Source: an uncultured Fidelibacterota bacterium (GTDB lineage: Bacteria > Fidelibacterota > Fidelibacteria > Fidelibacterales > Fidelibacteraceae). From it: 8,358 nt of DNA. Of this stretch, positions 1 through 7,531 are shown one piece after another. The position numbers and the translations under genes were made by a program. The DNA is taken from positions 1 through 8,358 of the forward strand of contig CALMFL010000024.1 in the NCBI GenBank assembly GCA_937862595.1, read 5' to 3'. Every line of letters begins with the position of its first letter. The stretch's first letter is position 1. The notes below the pieces were generated by a model, which saw only the letters and a list, made by a program, of their open reading frames with translations, made no database searches and had not been told where the DNA came from.

Positions 1-1
1 G

Positions 2-385
2 GGATTTGCCACGATCGAGAATGTGTTTTACGTGTTCTCGGCAATCGAGAATAATACGGTCTATGCGGTCGCGGGTCTCCGGGCCTTGCTTTCGCTGCCG
101 GGGCATTTTCTGTTTTCTGCTTTGTGGGGCTATGCGGCGGGAGTCGTCAAGTTCGGTTTGCGCCCCGGCGTTACCCTCGGGGCGGGCCTTACGACCGCCG
201 TACTTCTGCATGCGGGCTTTAATTTTACCGCCACGATCTCGGCCTTCGGCGTTTCGGCATTTATCGTCATTCTGTCCCTGTACGCCTGGATCGTGTTCTC
301 GCGTCATCTCCGCGAACTTCAGGCGGACAGCCGATACCGGAATACGGACGGCGCTCAGCGCAATACGGACCGCAAGGCGCGGTAA
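2..385 (+). CDS. PrsW-family intramembrane protease, 3' part
   Basis: The reading frame is open from base 2 to a TAA at 383-385 and the N-terminus lies outside the window. The visible 127 residues open with GFATIENVFYV, matching the family's GFAxxEN motif with its conserved Glu. Next come a hydrophobic segment with LPGHFLFSALWGYAAG (conserved His in PGH) and then AVLLHAGFNF, like the family's LLHGLYDF-type motif. Further hydrophobic stretches fit a multi-pass inner-membrane protein. PrsW proteases, known from Bacillus subtilis, cut anti-sigma factors within or near the membrane to release extracytoplasmic sigma factors. The substrate here is unknown. The usual first motif (EExxK) would be upstream and cannot be checked. 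The hydrophilic tail holds a short internal duplication (RNTD twice), coded by sequence that overlaps the end of the convergent DUF3298-like gene by 31 bp. A CAAX-type (CPBP) protease is the main alternative, but the motif order suits PrsW better. Confidence 0.75.
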   Translation, partial: GFATIENVFYVFSAIENNTVYAVAGLRALLSLPGHFLFSALWGYAAGVVKFGLRPGVTLGAGLTTAVLLHAGFNFTATISAFGVSAFIVILSLYAWIVFSRHLRELQADSRYRNTDGAQRNTDRKAR

Positions 386-1326
386 GGCAGGAATATCTCG
401 ATCGATCCGATATAATACGGCGCTATCTCATAGGGATCGTACTGGAACACCACTCCCCTTTTTGTGACATAGAAATCCCGGCTGACGTGATAATCGCTGC
501 TGAAGAGAATTTCATCGGGATACGTTTTCTCTCTCGCATTGTCCAGCAAGGCTTTGATCACGTGCTCCGCATTTTCGGTAAAAAGATCTTCAAAACCCAG
601 CATTCTGCCTGTCCTCAGGTTCAGGACGGCATGGCGTCGTGTGGTATTGGGATGCGCGCCTCCGGAAAACGAGGTCTTTCTGTGGCGCAGGGAAAGATAT
701 GTTCGGTCATGGTAGAGGATATCCACTTGGTCTTCATAGTAATGGAAAAACGATCTGCCGTCAGGGGGCAGAGGGCTTGCCTCCCGGAGGGCCGCATAGT
801 CCGACGCATAGCGGGAAGCCTGTTCCGCAAAGTAGCTGCGGCTGTCCAAAAACACGTTCATCGAAGGATCCGCGCCGGTTTCACGTTGCGGGTTCAGTCC
901 CGGAAAAACCGTTGCCAGGCCGCTGTAATGCATATAAGGGCTTTCTTCGCTTCCGGGATACAGAAAAGTCGTATCCTGAAGGATAACAAGACTATAGCCG
1001 CTTTTACGGTCACGGCGTAAACGCAGATGCAGGGGTGCCGTTTCGTCCGCCCAGGTCCCCTTGAGTCCTTGAGCTTTTTGAATAAACCGCCCCGTCTGCG
1101 GATAATGGATCAGGATCGAATCGCCCCGCACCGTGCCGTAAAGGTCACGACACACGCCGTCCTTGCCGAAAAGGAGCGTTCCCCGGACGGTGCGCCCGTC
1201 CCGGATAAGCTGAAGCGTCATCTTACCCGTACGGGGGTGCCTTCCGGTATAGACGGAATGGCCCGGTTCCGCAGCCAAAAAAGACAGCGCGAGGATCATG
1301 CCCAAACAAACAGCGAATTTTTTCAT
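355..1326 (-). CDS. Exported DUF3298 (RsiV/PdaC-like) domain protein
   Basis: This 323-residue protein starts with a Sec-type signal peptide: MKK, then a hydrophobic stretch to about residue 19, with LAA-E a plausible signal peptidase I site. No lipobox is seen, so a periplasmic location is likely. Residues about 25-120 look beta-rich and I do not recognise them. The C-terminal half carries DUF3298 hallmarks: FSGGAHPN (220-227), the NLRTGRMLGFEDLF stretch (236-249), FYVTKRGVVF (286-294), YDPYEIAPYYIG (296-307) and a closing IFLPY. Related domains occur in the RsiV anti-sigma factor, where they bind lysozyme, and in the deacetylase PdaC; many are stand-alone proteins of unknown role. The ATG overlaps the lepA stop as ATGA. 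The sequence before it is A-rich without a Shine-Dalgarno, so translation probably depends on ribosomes finishing lepA. The 3' end overlaps the convergent protease gene. I infer no enzymatic activity. Confidence 0.75.
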   Translation of the reverse strand: MKKFAVCLGMILALSFLAAEPGHSVYTGRHPRTGKMTLQLIRDGRTVRGTLLFGKDGVCRDLYGTVRGDSILIHYPQTGRFIQKAQGLKGTWADETAPLHLRLRRDRKSGYSLVILQDTTFLYPGSEESPYMHYSGLATVFPGLNPQRETGADPSMNVFLDSRSYFAEQASRYASDYAALREASPLPPDGRSFFHYYEDQVDILYHDRTYLSLRHRKTSFSGGAHPNTTRRHAVLNLRTGRMLGFEDLFTENAEHVIKALLDNAREKTYPDEILFSSDYHVSRDFYVTKRGVVFQYDPYEIAPYYIGSIEIFLPYRALRSVLR

Positions 1327-3125
1327 GATGTTTTTTTATCGATCTGCAATACGGCCATGAAGGCTTCCTGGGGAATTTGAACGGCACCGACCTGTTTCAT
1401 GCGTTTCTTCCCTTCCTTCTGTTTTTCAAGGAGTTTGCGCTTTCGAGAGATGTCGCCGCCGTAGCATTTCGCCGTGACGTTCTTGCGCAGGGCCTTGACG
1501 TTTTCCCGCGCAAGGATGCGGGAACCCACGGCAGCCTGAATGGGGACTTCGAACTGATGCCGCGGGATCAGGCTGCGGAGCTTGACCACAAGTTCACGTC
1601 CCTGATAGGGGGCGTCTTCGCTGTGTGTGATGACGGACAGCGCATCGACGGATTCCCCGTTGATGAGAATATCCAGTTTGACCAGATCTCCGGGCCGGTA
1701 GCCGATAAATTCATAGTCAAACGAGGCATAGCCCTTGCTGACGGTCTTCAATTTGTCATAAAAATCAAACACTACCTCGGAAAGCGGTATCTCGTACATC
1801 AGCTGGACCTTGGTCTTGTCCATATAATGGGTGTTTTTGTATATTGCACGCTTTTCCTGGGTCAGCTTCATCAGTCCGCCGATATACTCCGAAGGCGTGA
1901 TGATCTCGGCGCGGACATAGGGTTCCTCGATCCTGTCGATATCGCCGCCGGGCATTTTTGCCGGCGTATCGACCTTGATCATTTTTCCGTTGCGCAAAAA
2001 CGCGTGGTATTCCACATTGGGCACGGTGCTGACGATCTGCTGGCCGAATTCGCGTTCCAGCCTTTCCTGAACGATCTCAAGGTGAAGCATGCCGAGAAAG
2101 CCGCAGCGGAACCCGAAGCCCAGGGCATCGGAGGTCTCCGGTTCAAAGTGCAGGGATGCGTCGTTTAGCTGCAATTTTTCAAGGGACTGGCGCAATTCGT
2201 CGTAATCGTCGTTCAGGACCGGATAAATGCCCGAGAAAACCATCGATTTCATTTCTTTATATCCTGCAAGGGGTTCTTTGGCGGGATGTTCGACGGTCGT
2301 GATGGTGTCCCCTACCCTTAAATCCTTGATATTCTTGATCTGGGCGACAATATATCCGACATCTCCCGATCTCAGGGCGTCGCATTTGACGCGCTTGAGA
2401 TGAAAATGGCCGACTTCGGTGATCTCGTATTCGTTCTTTGTGGCAAAGGAACGCAGTTTCTGTCCGGGCAGTATTTCGCCGTCCATGACGCGCACATAGG
2501 GAATGGCGCCCCGGTAACTGTCGAAAACGCTGTCGAAGATGAGGGCCTTGACAGGAGCGTCGATATTGACCCGGGGCGGCGGAATGCGCTCGATAATGGC
2601 GTTCAGGAGATCCTGAATGCCCGTACCGGTCTTTGCCGAGGTCAGGATAATGTCTTTCTCGTCGCATCCGATCAGATCGAGGATCTGATCCTTTGCCGCT
2701 TCGATCTGGGCGCCGGGAAGATCGACCTTGTTGATCACCGGAATGATCTCCAGATTATTGTCCAGGGCCAGGAAGGTATTGGATACGGTCTGGGCTTCAA
2801 TGCCCTGAGAGGCGTCCACCAGCAGCAAGGCTCCCTCGCAGGCGGCCAGACTGCGGGAAACTTCGTAACTGAAATCGACATGTCCCGGGGTGTCGATCAA
2901 ATTCAGGGTATAGGTCTTGCCGTCCGGGGCTTTGTACTGAAGGCGGATGGGATGGGATTTGATGGTGATCCCGCGTTCCCGCTCCAGGTCCATGTCATCG
3001 AGGACCTGTTCTTTCATCTGGAATTTCGTCAGGGTGCCGGTGATCTCGAGCAGACGGTCCGCCAACGTGGATTTACCATGGTCGATATGGGCAATAATGC
3101 TGAAATTTCGTATCAGTTCGTTCAT
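1323..3125 (-). CDS. lepA: Elongation factor 4 (LepA), translational GTPase
   Basis: The 600-residue product matches LepA/EF4 in full; the E. coli protein has 599. The GTPase motifs are intact: G1 AHIDHGKST (12-20), G2 RGITI (51-55), G3 DTPGH (78-82), G4 NKVD (132-135) and G5 SAKTG (163-167). Domain II and the EF-G-like domains follow. The LepA-specific C-terminal domain is recognisable by LARENVKALRKNVT (538-551) and AKCYGGDISRKRKLLE (552-567). The protein binds the ribosome in the cytoplasm; it has been described as back-translocating and, later, as aiding 30S assembly and initiation. The ATG at 3125 gives the canonical N-terminus (NFSIIAHIDHGKST). No Shine-Dalgarno precedes it, and a promoter-like sequence lies so close that a leaderless mRNA is possible. 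The stop overlaps the start of the DUF3298-like gene by 4 bp, so the two form an operon. No lepB follows, unlike in E. coli. Confidence 0.98.
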   Translation of the reverse strand: MNELIRNFSIIAHIDHGKSTLADRLLEITGTLTKFQMKEQVLDDMDLERERGITIKSHPIRLQYKAPDGKTYTLNLIDTPGHVDFSYEVSRSLAACEGALLLVDASQGIEAQTVSNTFLALDNNLEIIPVINKVDLPGAQIEAAKDQILDLIGCDEKDIILTSAKTGTGIQDLLNAIIERIPPPRVNIDAPVKALIFDSVFDSYRGAIPYVRVMDGEILPGQKLRSFATKNEYEITEVGHFHLKRVKCDALRSGDVGYIVAQIKNIKDLRVGDTITTVEHPAKEPLAGYKEMKSMVFSGIYPVLNDDYDELRQSLEKLQLNDASLHFEPETSDALGFGFRCGFLGMLHLEIVQERLEREFGQQIVSTVPNVEYHAFLRNGKMIKVDTPAKMPGGDIDRIEEPYVRAEIITPSEYIGGLMKLTQEKRAIYKNTHYMDKTKVQLMYEIPLSEVVFDFYDKLKTVSKGYASFDYEFIGYRPGDLVKLDILINGESVDALSVITHSEDAPYQGRELVVKLRSLIPRHQFEVPIQAAVGSRILARENVKALRKNVTAKCYGGDISRKRKLLEKQKEGKKRMKQVGAVQIPQEAFMAVLQIDKKTS

Positions 3126-3131
3126 AGGCTG

Positions 3132-3160
3132 AATATAAAATATCGCATCATCAAAGCCAA
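3132..3160 (-). promoter_or_regulatory. Candidate promoter of lepA (leaderless)
   Basis: Read on the minus strand, TTGGCT (3160-3155), a 17-nt spacer and TATATT (3137-3132) resemble a sigma-70 promoter, with 4/6 and 5/6 consensus matches. Only 6 nt separate the -10 element from the lepA ATG, which puts the expected transcription start at or within a base of the start codon. No Shine-Dalgarno is seen. The match is by eye only, and other AT-rich hexamers lie nearby. Confidence 0.4.
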
Positions 3161-3295
3161 CAGCTAAAATGTGAATGAAAAACCATCAATTTCTGCAAGG
3201 CGGGGCCGCGCCGCCTACTTTTCTTTTGCACGGATGTGGGAATCGTAATATATTGCAGGTTGATATCATCATGTTAATCAGGTTCAAACCGATCC

Positions 3296-4894
3296 ATGCG
3301 TACAAGAATTATCATCATTCTGCTGCTTCTCTCACTTGCGGCGTGCTTTGCCGGCGAAACGCCGCGCTGTCTCGCCTTTGACGGAGAACAGAACTACGTG
3401 TACATTCAAAACACGCCCCTGAATTTCACCGGCCGTTTTACCCTCGAATGCTGGCTGAACATCCATTCCTTCACCTCCGGCGGAGGCATTCTCTGCAACG
3501 GGATCGAGAACACCTCGGGGATCATTTCCGGTTACGGGATTTTTACCGAAGACTCTAACCGCATCCTGATCCGCCTGGGGAACGGCACAAACGAAGCCGG
3601 TGTTGTTCTGGACAGCGTACAGGCGGGGATATGGCAGCATCTTGCCCTTACCTACGACAAATACAAGAACGATGAAGAGATCGTGGTTTTTCTCAACGGG
3701 AAGATCGTGAAAAAAGCCGACTGCAATATCACGCCGGGCTATGTTTCGGGAAGCTCTCAGAACGGACTCTATCTCGGAAAAACCTCGTCCGCGCAGCCGG
3801 CCTTCTTCCGGGGTATGCTGGATGAAGTGCGTTTCTGGAGCCTCGTGCGCAGCAATGCGCAGATCCTGTCCCACATGAGTTCGGAAATGGATTCGCTCGA
3901 AGCGGGACTTGCGGGATGCTATTCCTTCAATGAGGACAGCAGCAGCATCCTGAACGACAGGAGCCCCAGGGAAAATCACGGGCTGATGGTCGATATGGAC
4001 GATTCCTGCCGGCATATTTCCTACGCTCATTTGAACACGTTGCCGCCCGGCGATATTTCCTTTAACCGTCTGGTCCTGACCTGGGGATGTTCTCCCCTGT
4101 ACTCGGCGTTTCATCTCGACATGTCCGCCGACGAGGATTTTTCTTCCCCGGTAGCGGGCTTCCCCGTTTCCGGCATTACCACATCTTACTATGTTGTCGA
4201 CGATATCGAGCCCGGAACCTACTATTACCGAGTGAAGGGAGAATATGAAAACCTTTCCGCTGAGACCGCCCCCTGGTCGGATATCCGGGAAATTTCTACG
4301 GTCAGCGATGCAGCGACCCCGGTCACGCTCGGCGCATTTTCAGCTCTAAAGCTTGAACGGGGCATCCGTCTTTCCTGGACGGCCGAAAGCCAAACGGAAA
4401 ACAGCGCGTTCCTGCTCAGACGTTCCTGTTCCGACGGGTCGCCCGATACGCTTTTTCACATTCCGGGCAACGGCACGCAAGACCACCGCATGCAATATCG
4501 CTTTCTTGATCCTTCAGCCCTTTCCGGGAAGACCTATTTTTATGCTTTGCACAGCATTTCGTTCTCGGGGACCGTTGAGCATTGCGCCTCCCTCGTCGTT
4601 TCCCCCGAGGACAACGGGTCTCCCTTATGCGACGATTTCAGGCTTGGCGAAGCCTACCCCAATCCCTTCAATCCCCGGATCACCCTTCCGTTCTCGGTTC
4701 CCGGGGCCGTGCGGATCACCCTATCCGTTTACTCTTCCCAGGGCCGCCTGATCGAACATATTTTTGACGGCGAGGTCGCGCAGGGAGAGCATGCCGTCCA
4801 CTGGGAACCCGGGCAACTTCCTTCCGGCGTATACATCCTCAATGTCCGCGCAAACGGTTTAACGAGATCCTGTAAGTTATTGTATATTAAATGA
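3296..4894 (+). CDS. Secreted LamG/FN3-like protein with YPNPFNP C-terminal sorting domain
   Basis: The protein has 532 residues. A hydrophobic leader (about 5-16) ends in LAAC (14-17), a perfect lipobox, though cleavage just after FAG (residue 20) is an alternative. Residues about 25-235 form a concanavalin A-like/LamG domain (LAFDGEQNYVYI, FTLECWLNI, WQHLALTYD, VVFLNGK, LDEVRFWSLVRS), as in extracellular carbohydrate- or protein-binding modules. Residues about 250-335 and 342-435 look like fibronectin type III-like folds; TPVTLGAFSA...IRLSWTAESQTEN is typical of FCB surface proteins. Residues about 450-532 are a C-terminal sorting/FlgD-like module with LGEAYPNPFNP (450-460) and LPSGVYIL (508-515), of the kind exported by type IX secretion in Bacteroidetes and found in many candidate phyla. 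It probably sits at the cell surface and binds glycans, but no catalytic motif is seen. The GH97 gene follows after 22 nt, suggesting a shared transcript. The ATG is preceded by no strong Shine-Dalgarno. Confidence 0.85.
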   Translation: MRTRIIIILLLLSLAACFAGETPRCLAFDGEQNYVYIQNTPLNFTGRFTLECWLNIHSFTSGGGILCNGIENTSGIISGYGIFTEDSNRILIRLGNGTNEAGVVLDSVQAGIWQHLALTYDKYKNDEEIVVFLNGKIVKKADCNITPGYVSGSSQNGLYLGKTSSAQPAFFRGMLDEVRFWSLVRSNAQILSHMSSEMDSLEAGLAGCYSFNEDSSSILNDRSPRENHGLMVDMDDSCRHISYAHLNTLPPGDISFNRLVLTWGCSPLYSAFHLDMSADEDFSSPVAGFPVSGITTSYYVVDDIEPGTYYYRVKGEYENLSAETAPWSDIREISTVSDAATPVTLGAFSALKLERGIRLSWTAESQTENSAFLLRRSCSDGSPDTLFHIPGNGTQDHRMQYRFLDPSALSGKTYFYALHSISFSGTVEHCASLVVSPEDNGSPLCDDFRLGEAYPNPFNPRITLPFSVPGAVRITLSVYSSQGRLIEHIFDGEVAQGEHAVHWEPGQLPSGVYILNVRANGLTRSCKLLYIK

Positions 4895-4908
4895 TAATAC
4901 TTTTCAGC

Positions 4909-4913
4909 GGAGG
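4909..4913 (+). promoter_or_regulatory. Shine-Dalgarno (GGAGG) of the GH97 gene
   Basis: GGAGG lies 3 nt before the ATG at 4917 and 6 nt before the ATG at 4920. The second spacing is near optimal, so 4920 is the preferred start. It is the clearest ribosome-binding site in the window, and it shows that this organism does use Shine-Dalgarno initiation. Confidence 0.8.
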
Positions 4914-4919
4914 TAAATG

Positions 4920-6989
4920 ATGAAGAGATTCACCGCAATGCTCCTGATGTTCCCGGTGTTTTTTCTTACGGTTTCCTGCATCAGGGTAACGACCAATATT
5001 GTCAGTTCCCCCGACCACTGCATCCGGGTAAAGCTGGATGTCATGAAGGATGGCACGCCCTTTTATCTCGTCAGGTACAAAGGCAAAACCGTCATCGACA
5101 CCTCCGCATTGGGATTCGATCTCGGCGGGAAGGTGCCGCCCTTTTCGGGATTCAGGATCGAGAAGATCCAGCACAGCATCCAGCGCGACGAACCCTGGGA
5201 AATGCCCTGGGGGGAGCAGCGGATCGTCGAGAACGATTACAACGGTATGAACGTTTTCCTCAAGGAGACCGGGGCCCTTGGGCGCGAGATGCATCTTGAA
5301 TTCCGGGTCTATGACGACGGTTTGGGGTTCCGGTATGTATTCCCGCAGCAATTGTATCTGGAAGAGATGATCATTCTGGATGAGAACACCGAATTCTCGC
5401 TGGCCGGAGACCATGAGGTGTGGTGGATCCCGGGCGACTGGGATATCTACGAACATCTTTACAAGCATACCCGCCTGACAGAGATCGACGCGCTGAAATA
5501 CCGGACGCTGGAGGGACTTGCGCAAACCTACATCCCCTATAATGCGGTCAATACGCCCGTCACCATGAAGACACGGGACGGGCTCTATCTGAGTTTCCAC
5601 GAAGCGAACCTGACAAATTACGCCGGCATGACCCTGAAGATCGACGCCGAAAACATGAAGATGACGAGCGAACTTGTCGGGAACGACAAGGGCATTAAAG
5701 CGACGGTATCGACGCCTTTCAGCACCCCCTGGCGGACCATCCAGATCGCCGAACGCGCAGGCGACCTGATCGAATCGCGCCTGATCCTGAATCTGAACCC
5801 TCCCGCCGTTTGCACGATACCCGAATTCAGGCCCACGAAATATATGGGGATCTGGTGGGACATGCATATCGGGACCAAAAGCTGGGATTATGCGAGCGGC
5901 CGCCACGGCGCAACGACGGATTATGCGAAGAAATACATTGATTTTTGCGCGGCGAACGGGATCGGCGCCCTTCTGGTCGAAGGGTGGAACACCGGCTGGG
6001 AGCACTGGTTCGGCGACTTCGACCGCGAAGGCGTTTTCGATTTTGTGACCCCCTACCCCGATTACGATCTCGAAGAGGTCGTTGCCTACGGAAAGAGCAT
6101 GGGCGTGGAGATCATCATGCATCATGAGACCTCGGCCGCCCCGCGCACCTATGAACAGCAGATGGACACCGCCTATGCGCTGATGAACCGTTTGGGGATC
6201 CATGCGGTCAAAACCGGCTATGTCGGAAAGATCATCCCGAAGGGCGAATATCACCACGGGCAGTGGATGGTGCGGCATTACCGCAAGGTCCTGACGACCG
6301 CGGCCCGCGCCGGGATCGCCGTGAACGCACACGAACCGATCAAGGATACCGGGATTCGAAGAACCTATCCCAATGCGGTCTCGCGCGAAGGACTGAGAGG
6401 GCAGGAATTCAACGCCTGGTCCCCCGACGGCGGGAATCCTCCCAACCATCTTCCGACCGTTGCCTTTACGCGCATGCTCGCCGGTCCGATCGATTTTACG
6501 CCGGGGATCTTCAATATTAAGCTGAAACCCTATAAGCCCGACAATCAGGTCAATACCACCCTCGCGCACCAGCTTGCCCTCTATGTGGTGATCTACAGTC
6601 CGATCCAGATGGTCCCCGATCTGATCGAGAACTACGAGGGCCATCCCGCCTTCCAGTTCATTCGCGACGTGGGCGTTGACTGGGATGAAACCCGGGTTCT
6701 GGACGGCGAAGTCGGCGAATTCGTTACCATTGTCCGCAAAGAACGGGGTACGGGGAACTGGTTCCTGGGGAGCATCACGAACGAAACGGAGCGGAAGATC
6801 AATATTCCCTGCGATTTTCTCGACCGAGGCAAAGCCTATACCGCCGTGATCTATTCGGACGGGAAAAACGCTCACTGGAACGATAATCCGACCGCCTATT
6901 CGATCGATACGGTCACTGTCCGCCGCAGCTGCGATATCTCGGTCAACCTGGCTCCCGGCGGCGGGTGCGCCATTTCGTTTAGCAGGTAA
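4920..6989 (+). CDS. Glycoside hydrolase family 97, probable inverting alpha-glucosidase
   Basis: The product has 689 residues (690 from the ATG at 4917; numbering below uses 4917). The leader ends in FFLTVSC, a near-lipobox with Cys21, so it is probably a membrane-anchored lipoprotein or periplasmic. An N-terminal beta-sandwich (to about 300) precedes a TIM barrel that opens with KYMGIWWDMH (308-317) and a C-terminal beta domain ending near LAPGGGCAISFSR. The best-known member is SusB of Bacteroides thetaiotaomicron, a calcium-dependent inverting alpha-glucosidase. From memory, its key residues are Glu194, 439, 508, 526 and 532. The equivalents here are Glu159, Glu404 (HHET), Glu473 (NAHE), Glu491 and Glu497 (RGQEF), all offset by exactly 35. 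KTGYVG (432-437) lacks the nucleophilic Asp of the retaining alpha-galactosidase branch. Hydrolysis of alpha-glucosides with inversion is therefore likely, but the exact substrate is unknown. It follows the LamG gene by 22 nt; no susC/susD-like genes are in the window. Its stop codon lies inside the first repeat of the downstream heptad array. Confidence 0.93.
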   Translation: MKRFTAMLLMFPVFFLTVSCIRVTTNIVSSPDHCIRVKLDVMKDGTPFYLVRYKGKTVIDTSALGFDLGGKVPPFSGFRIEKIQHSIQRDEPWEMPWGEQRIVENDYNGMNVFLKETGALGREMHLEFRVYDDGLGFRYVFPQQLYLEEMIILDENTEFSLAGDHEVWWIPGDWDIYEHLYKHTRLTEIDALKYRTLEGLAQTYIPYNAVNTPVTMKTRDGLYLSFHEANLTNYAGMTLKIDAENMKMTSELVGNDKGIKATVSTPFSTPWRTIQIAERAGDLIESRLILNLNPPAVCTIPEFRPTKYMGIWWDMHIGTKSWDYASGRHGATTDYAKKYIDFCAANGIGALLVEGWNTGWEHWFGDFDREGVFDFVTPYPDYDLEEVVAYGKSMGVEIIMHHETSAAPRTYEQQMDTAYALMNRLGIHAVKTGYVGKIIPKGEYHHGQWMVRHYRKVLTTAARAGIAVNAHEPIKDTGIRRTYPNAVSREGLRGQEFNAWSPDGGNPPNHLPTVAFTRMLAGPIDFTPGIFNIKLKPYKPDNQVNTTLAHQLALYVVIYSPIQMVPDLIENYEGHPAFQFIRDVGVDWDETRVLDGEVGEFVTIVRKERGTGNWFLGSITNETERKINIPCDFLDRGKAYTAVIYSDGKNAHWNDNPTAYSIDTVTVRRSCDISVNLAPGGGCAISFSR

Positions 6990-7100
6990 CTGGTGACTGG
7001 TAACTGGTAAAGGGTAACTGGTAACGGGTAACTGGTGACGGGTAACTGGTGACGGGTAACTGGTGACGGGTAACTGGTAACGGGTAACTGGTAACGGGTG
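6985..7100 (+). repeat. Left heptad array, GGTRACK x16
   Basis: Eight head-to-tail 14-bp units (6985-7096) each consist of two heptamers, GGTAACT or a close variant followed by GGTAAC/GGTGAC plus G or T; one heptamer is GGTAAAG. A partial GGTG ends the array. The GH97 stop codon TAA (6987-6989) is inside the first heptamer. Because 7 is not a multiple of 3, stops fall in all three forward frames (TAA 6987, TGA 6994, TAA 7001). No stops appear in the reverse direction. A related block in opposite orientation lies at 7532-7562. Confidence 0.97.
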
Positions 7101-7123
7101 AATAGAGTAAATTAATTGTGAAT

Positions 7124-7483
7124 TCAGGTTTTATTTTTATTCTTTAGAAATTTTATTAAACCAAATAATAATTTTTGTATATGATACAGTTCATCCAATA
7201 TTTCTTTTTGGCTTTGGATATATTTTCTGTTCGAAGCAATAATAATTTGGGTTTCGAGTTCTGAAGTTGACCCCAATGCTTGATATAGAAATTGAATGAA
7301 TTCTTTATCATAATGCCTGGCGGCACCCTCGGATATATTAGATGAAATTGATACTGCAGCTCTTCTCATTTGAGATCCAAGATCAAATCTTTCCCATTTC
7401 GGGAATTTATCAGTCATATCATAGATTTTATCGACAAAGTCGATACTAAGCTTCCAAACTTCAAGATTATGATGAGTTTTCAT
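7124..7483 (-). CDS. Four-helix-bundle protein (S23/23S rRNA intervening-sequence protein family)
   Basis: This small protein of 119 residues (from ATG 7483) belongs to the family named after ORFs inside 23S rRNA intervening sequences, which is also related to the Avd accessory proteins of diversity-generating retroelements. Family hallmarks are HHNLEVWK (4-11), IYDMTDKFPKWERFDL (20-35), QMRRAAVSISSNISEG (38-53), KEFIQFLYQALGSTSELET (60-78) and a fourth helix ending in a Lys-rich tail. The fold is a compact, often pentameric helical bundle. Avd is basic and binds nucleic acid, but the role of free-standing members is unknown. The ATG at 7483 is chosen because GGGGA (7493-7489) lies 5 nt before it; an in-frame GTG at 7495 would add four residues. 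It is not in an rRNA gene here. It lies alone in an AT-rich island between inverted GGTRACK arrays, unlike both neighbours in composition. Confidence 0.9.
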   Translation of the reverse strand: MKTHHNLEVWKLSIDFVDKIYDMTDKFPKWERFDLGSQMRRAAVSISSNISEGAARHYDKEFIQFLYQALGSTSELETQIIIASNRKYIQSQKEILDELYHIQKLLFGLIKFLKNKNKT

Positions 7484-7531
7484 TTTCGTCCCCACGATTT
7501 ATGTTATAATATTTTTAGTTTATTTGTATTC

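Noticed and set aside
1377..3167. Long forward-strand open frames across lepA
   Set aside because: They are antisense shadows of a fully conserved lepA, and their translations look like no known protein.
3175..3381. Small plus-strand ORF of 68 codons before and into the LamG gene
   Set aside because: No Shine-Dalgarno, no family resemblance, and it overlaps the real start in another frame.
3332..4114. A 260-codon minus-strand frame inside the LamG protein gene
   Set aside because: Antisense shadow; the sense frame has a clear leader, domains and sorting module.
4887..6875. A 662-codon open frame antisense to the GH97 gene
   Set aside because: It mirrors GH97 codon bias in a GC-rich gene, shows no recognisable domain, and the sense frame has a complete catalytic set, leader and Shine-Dalgarno.
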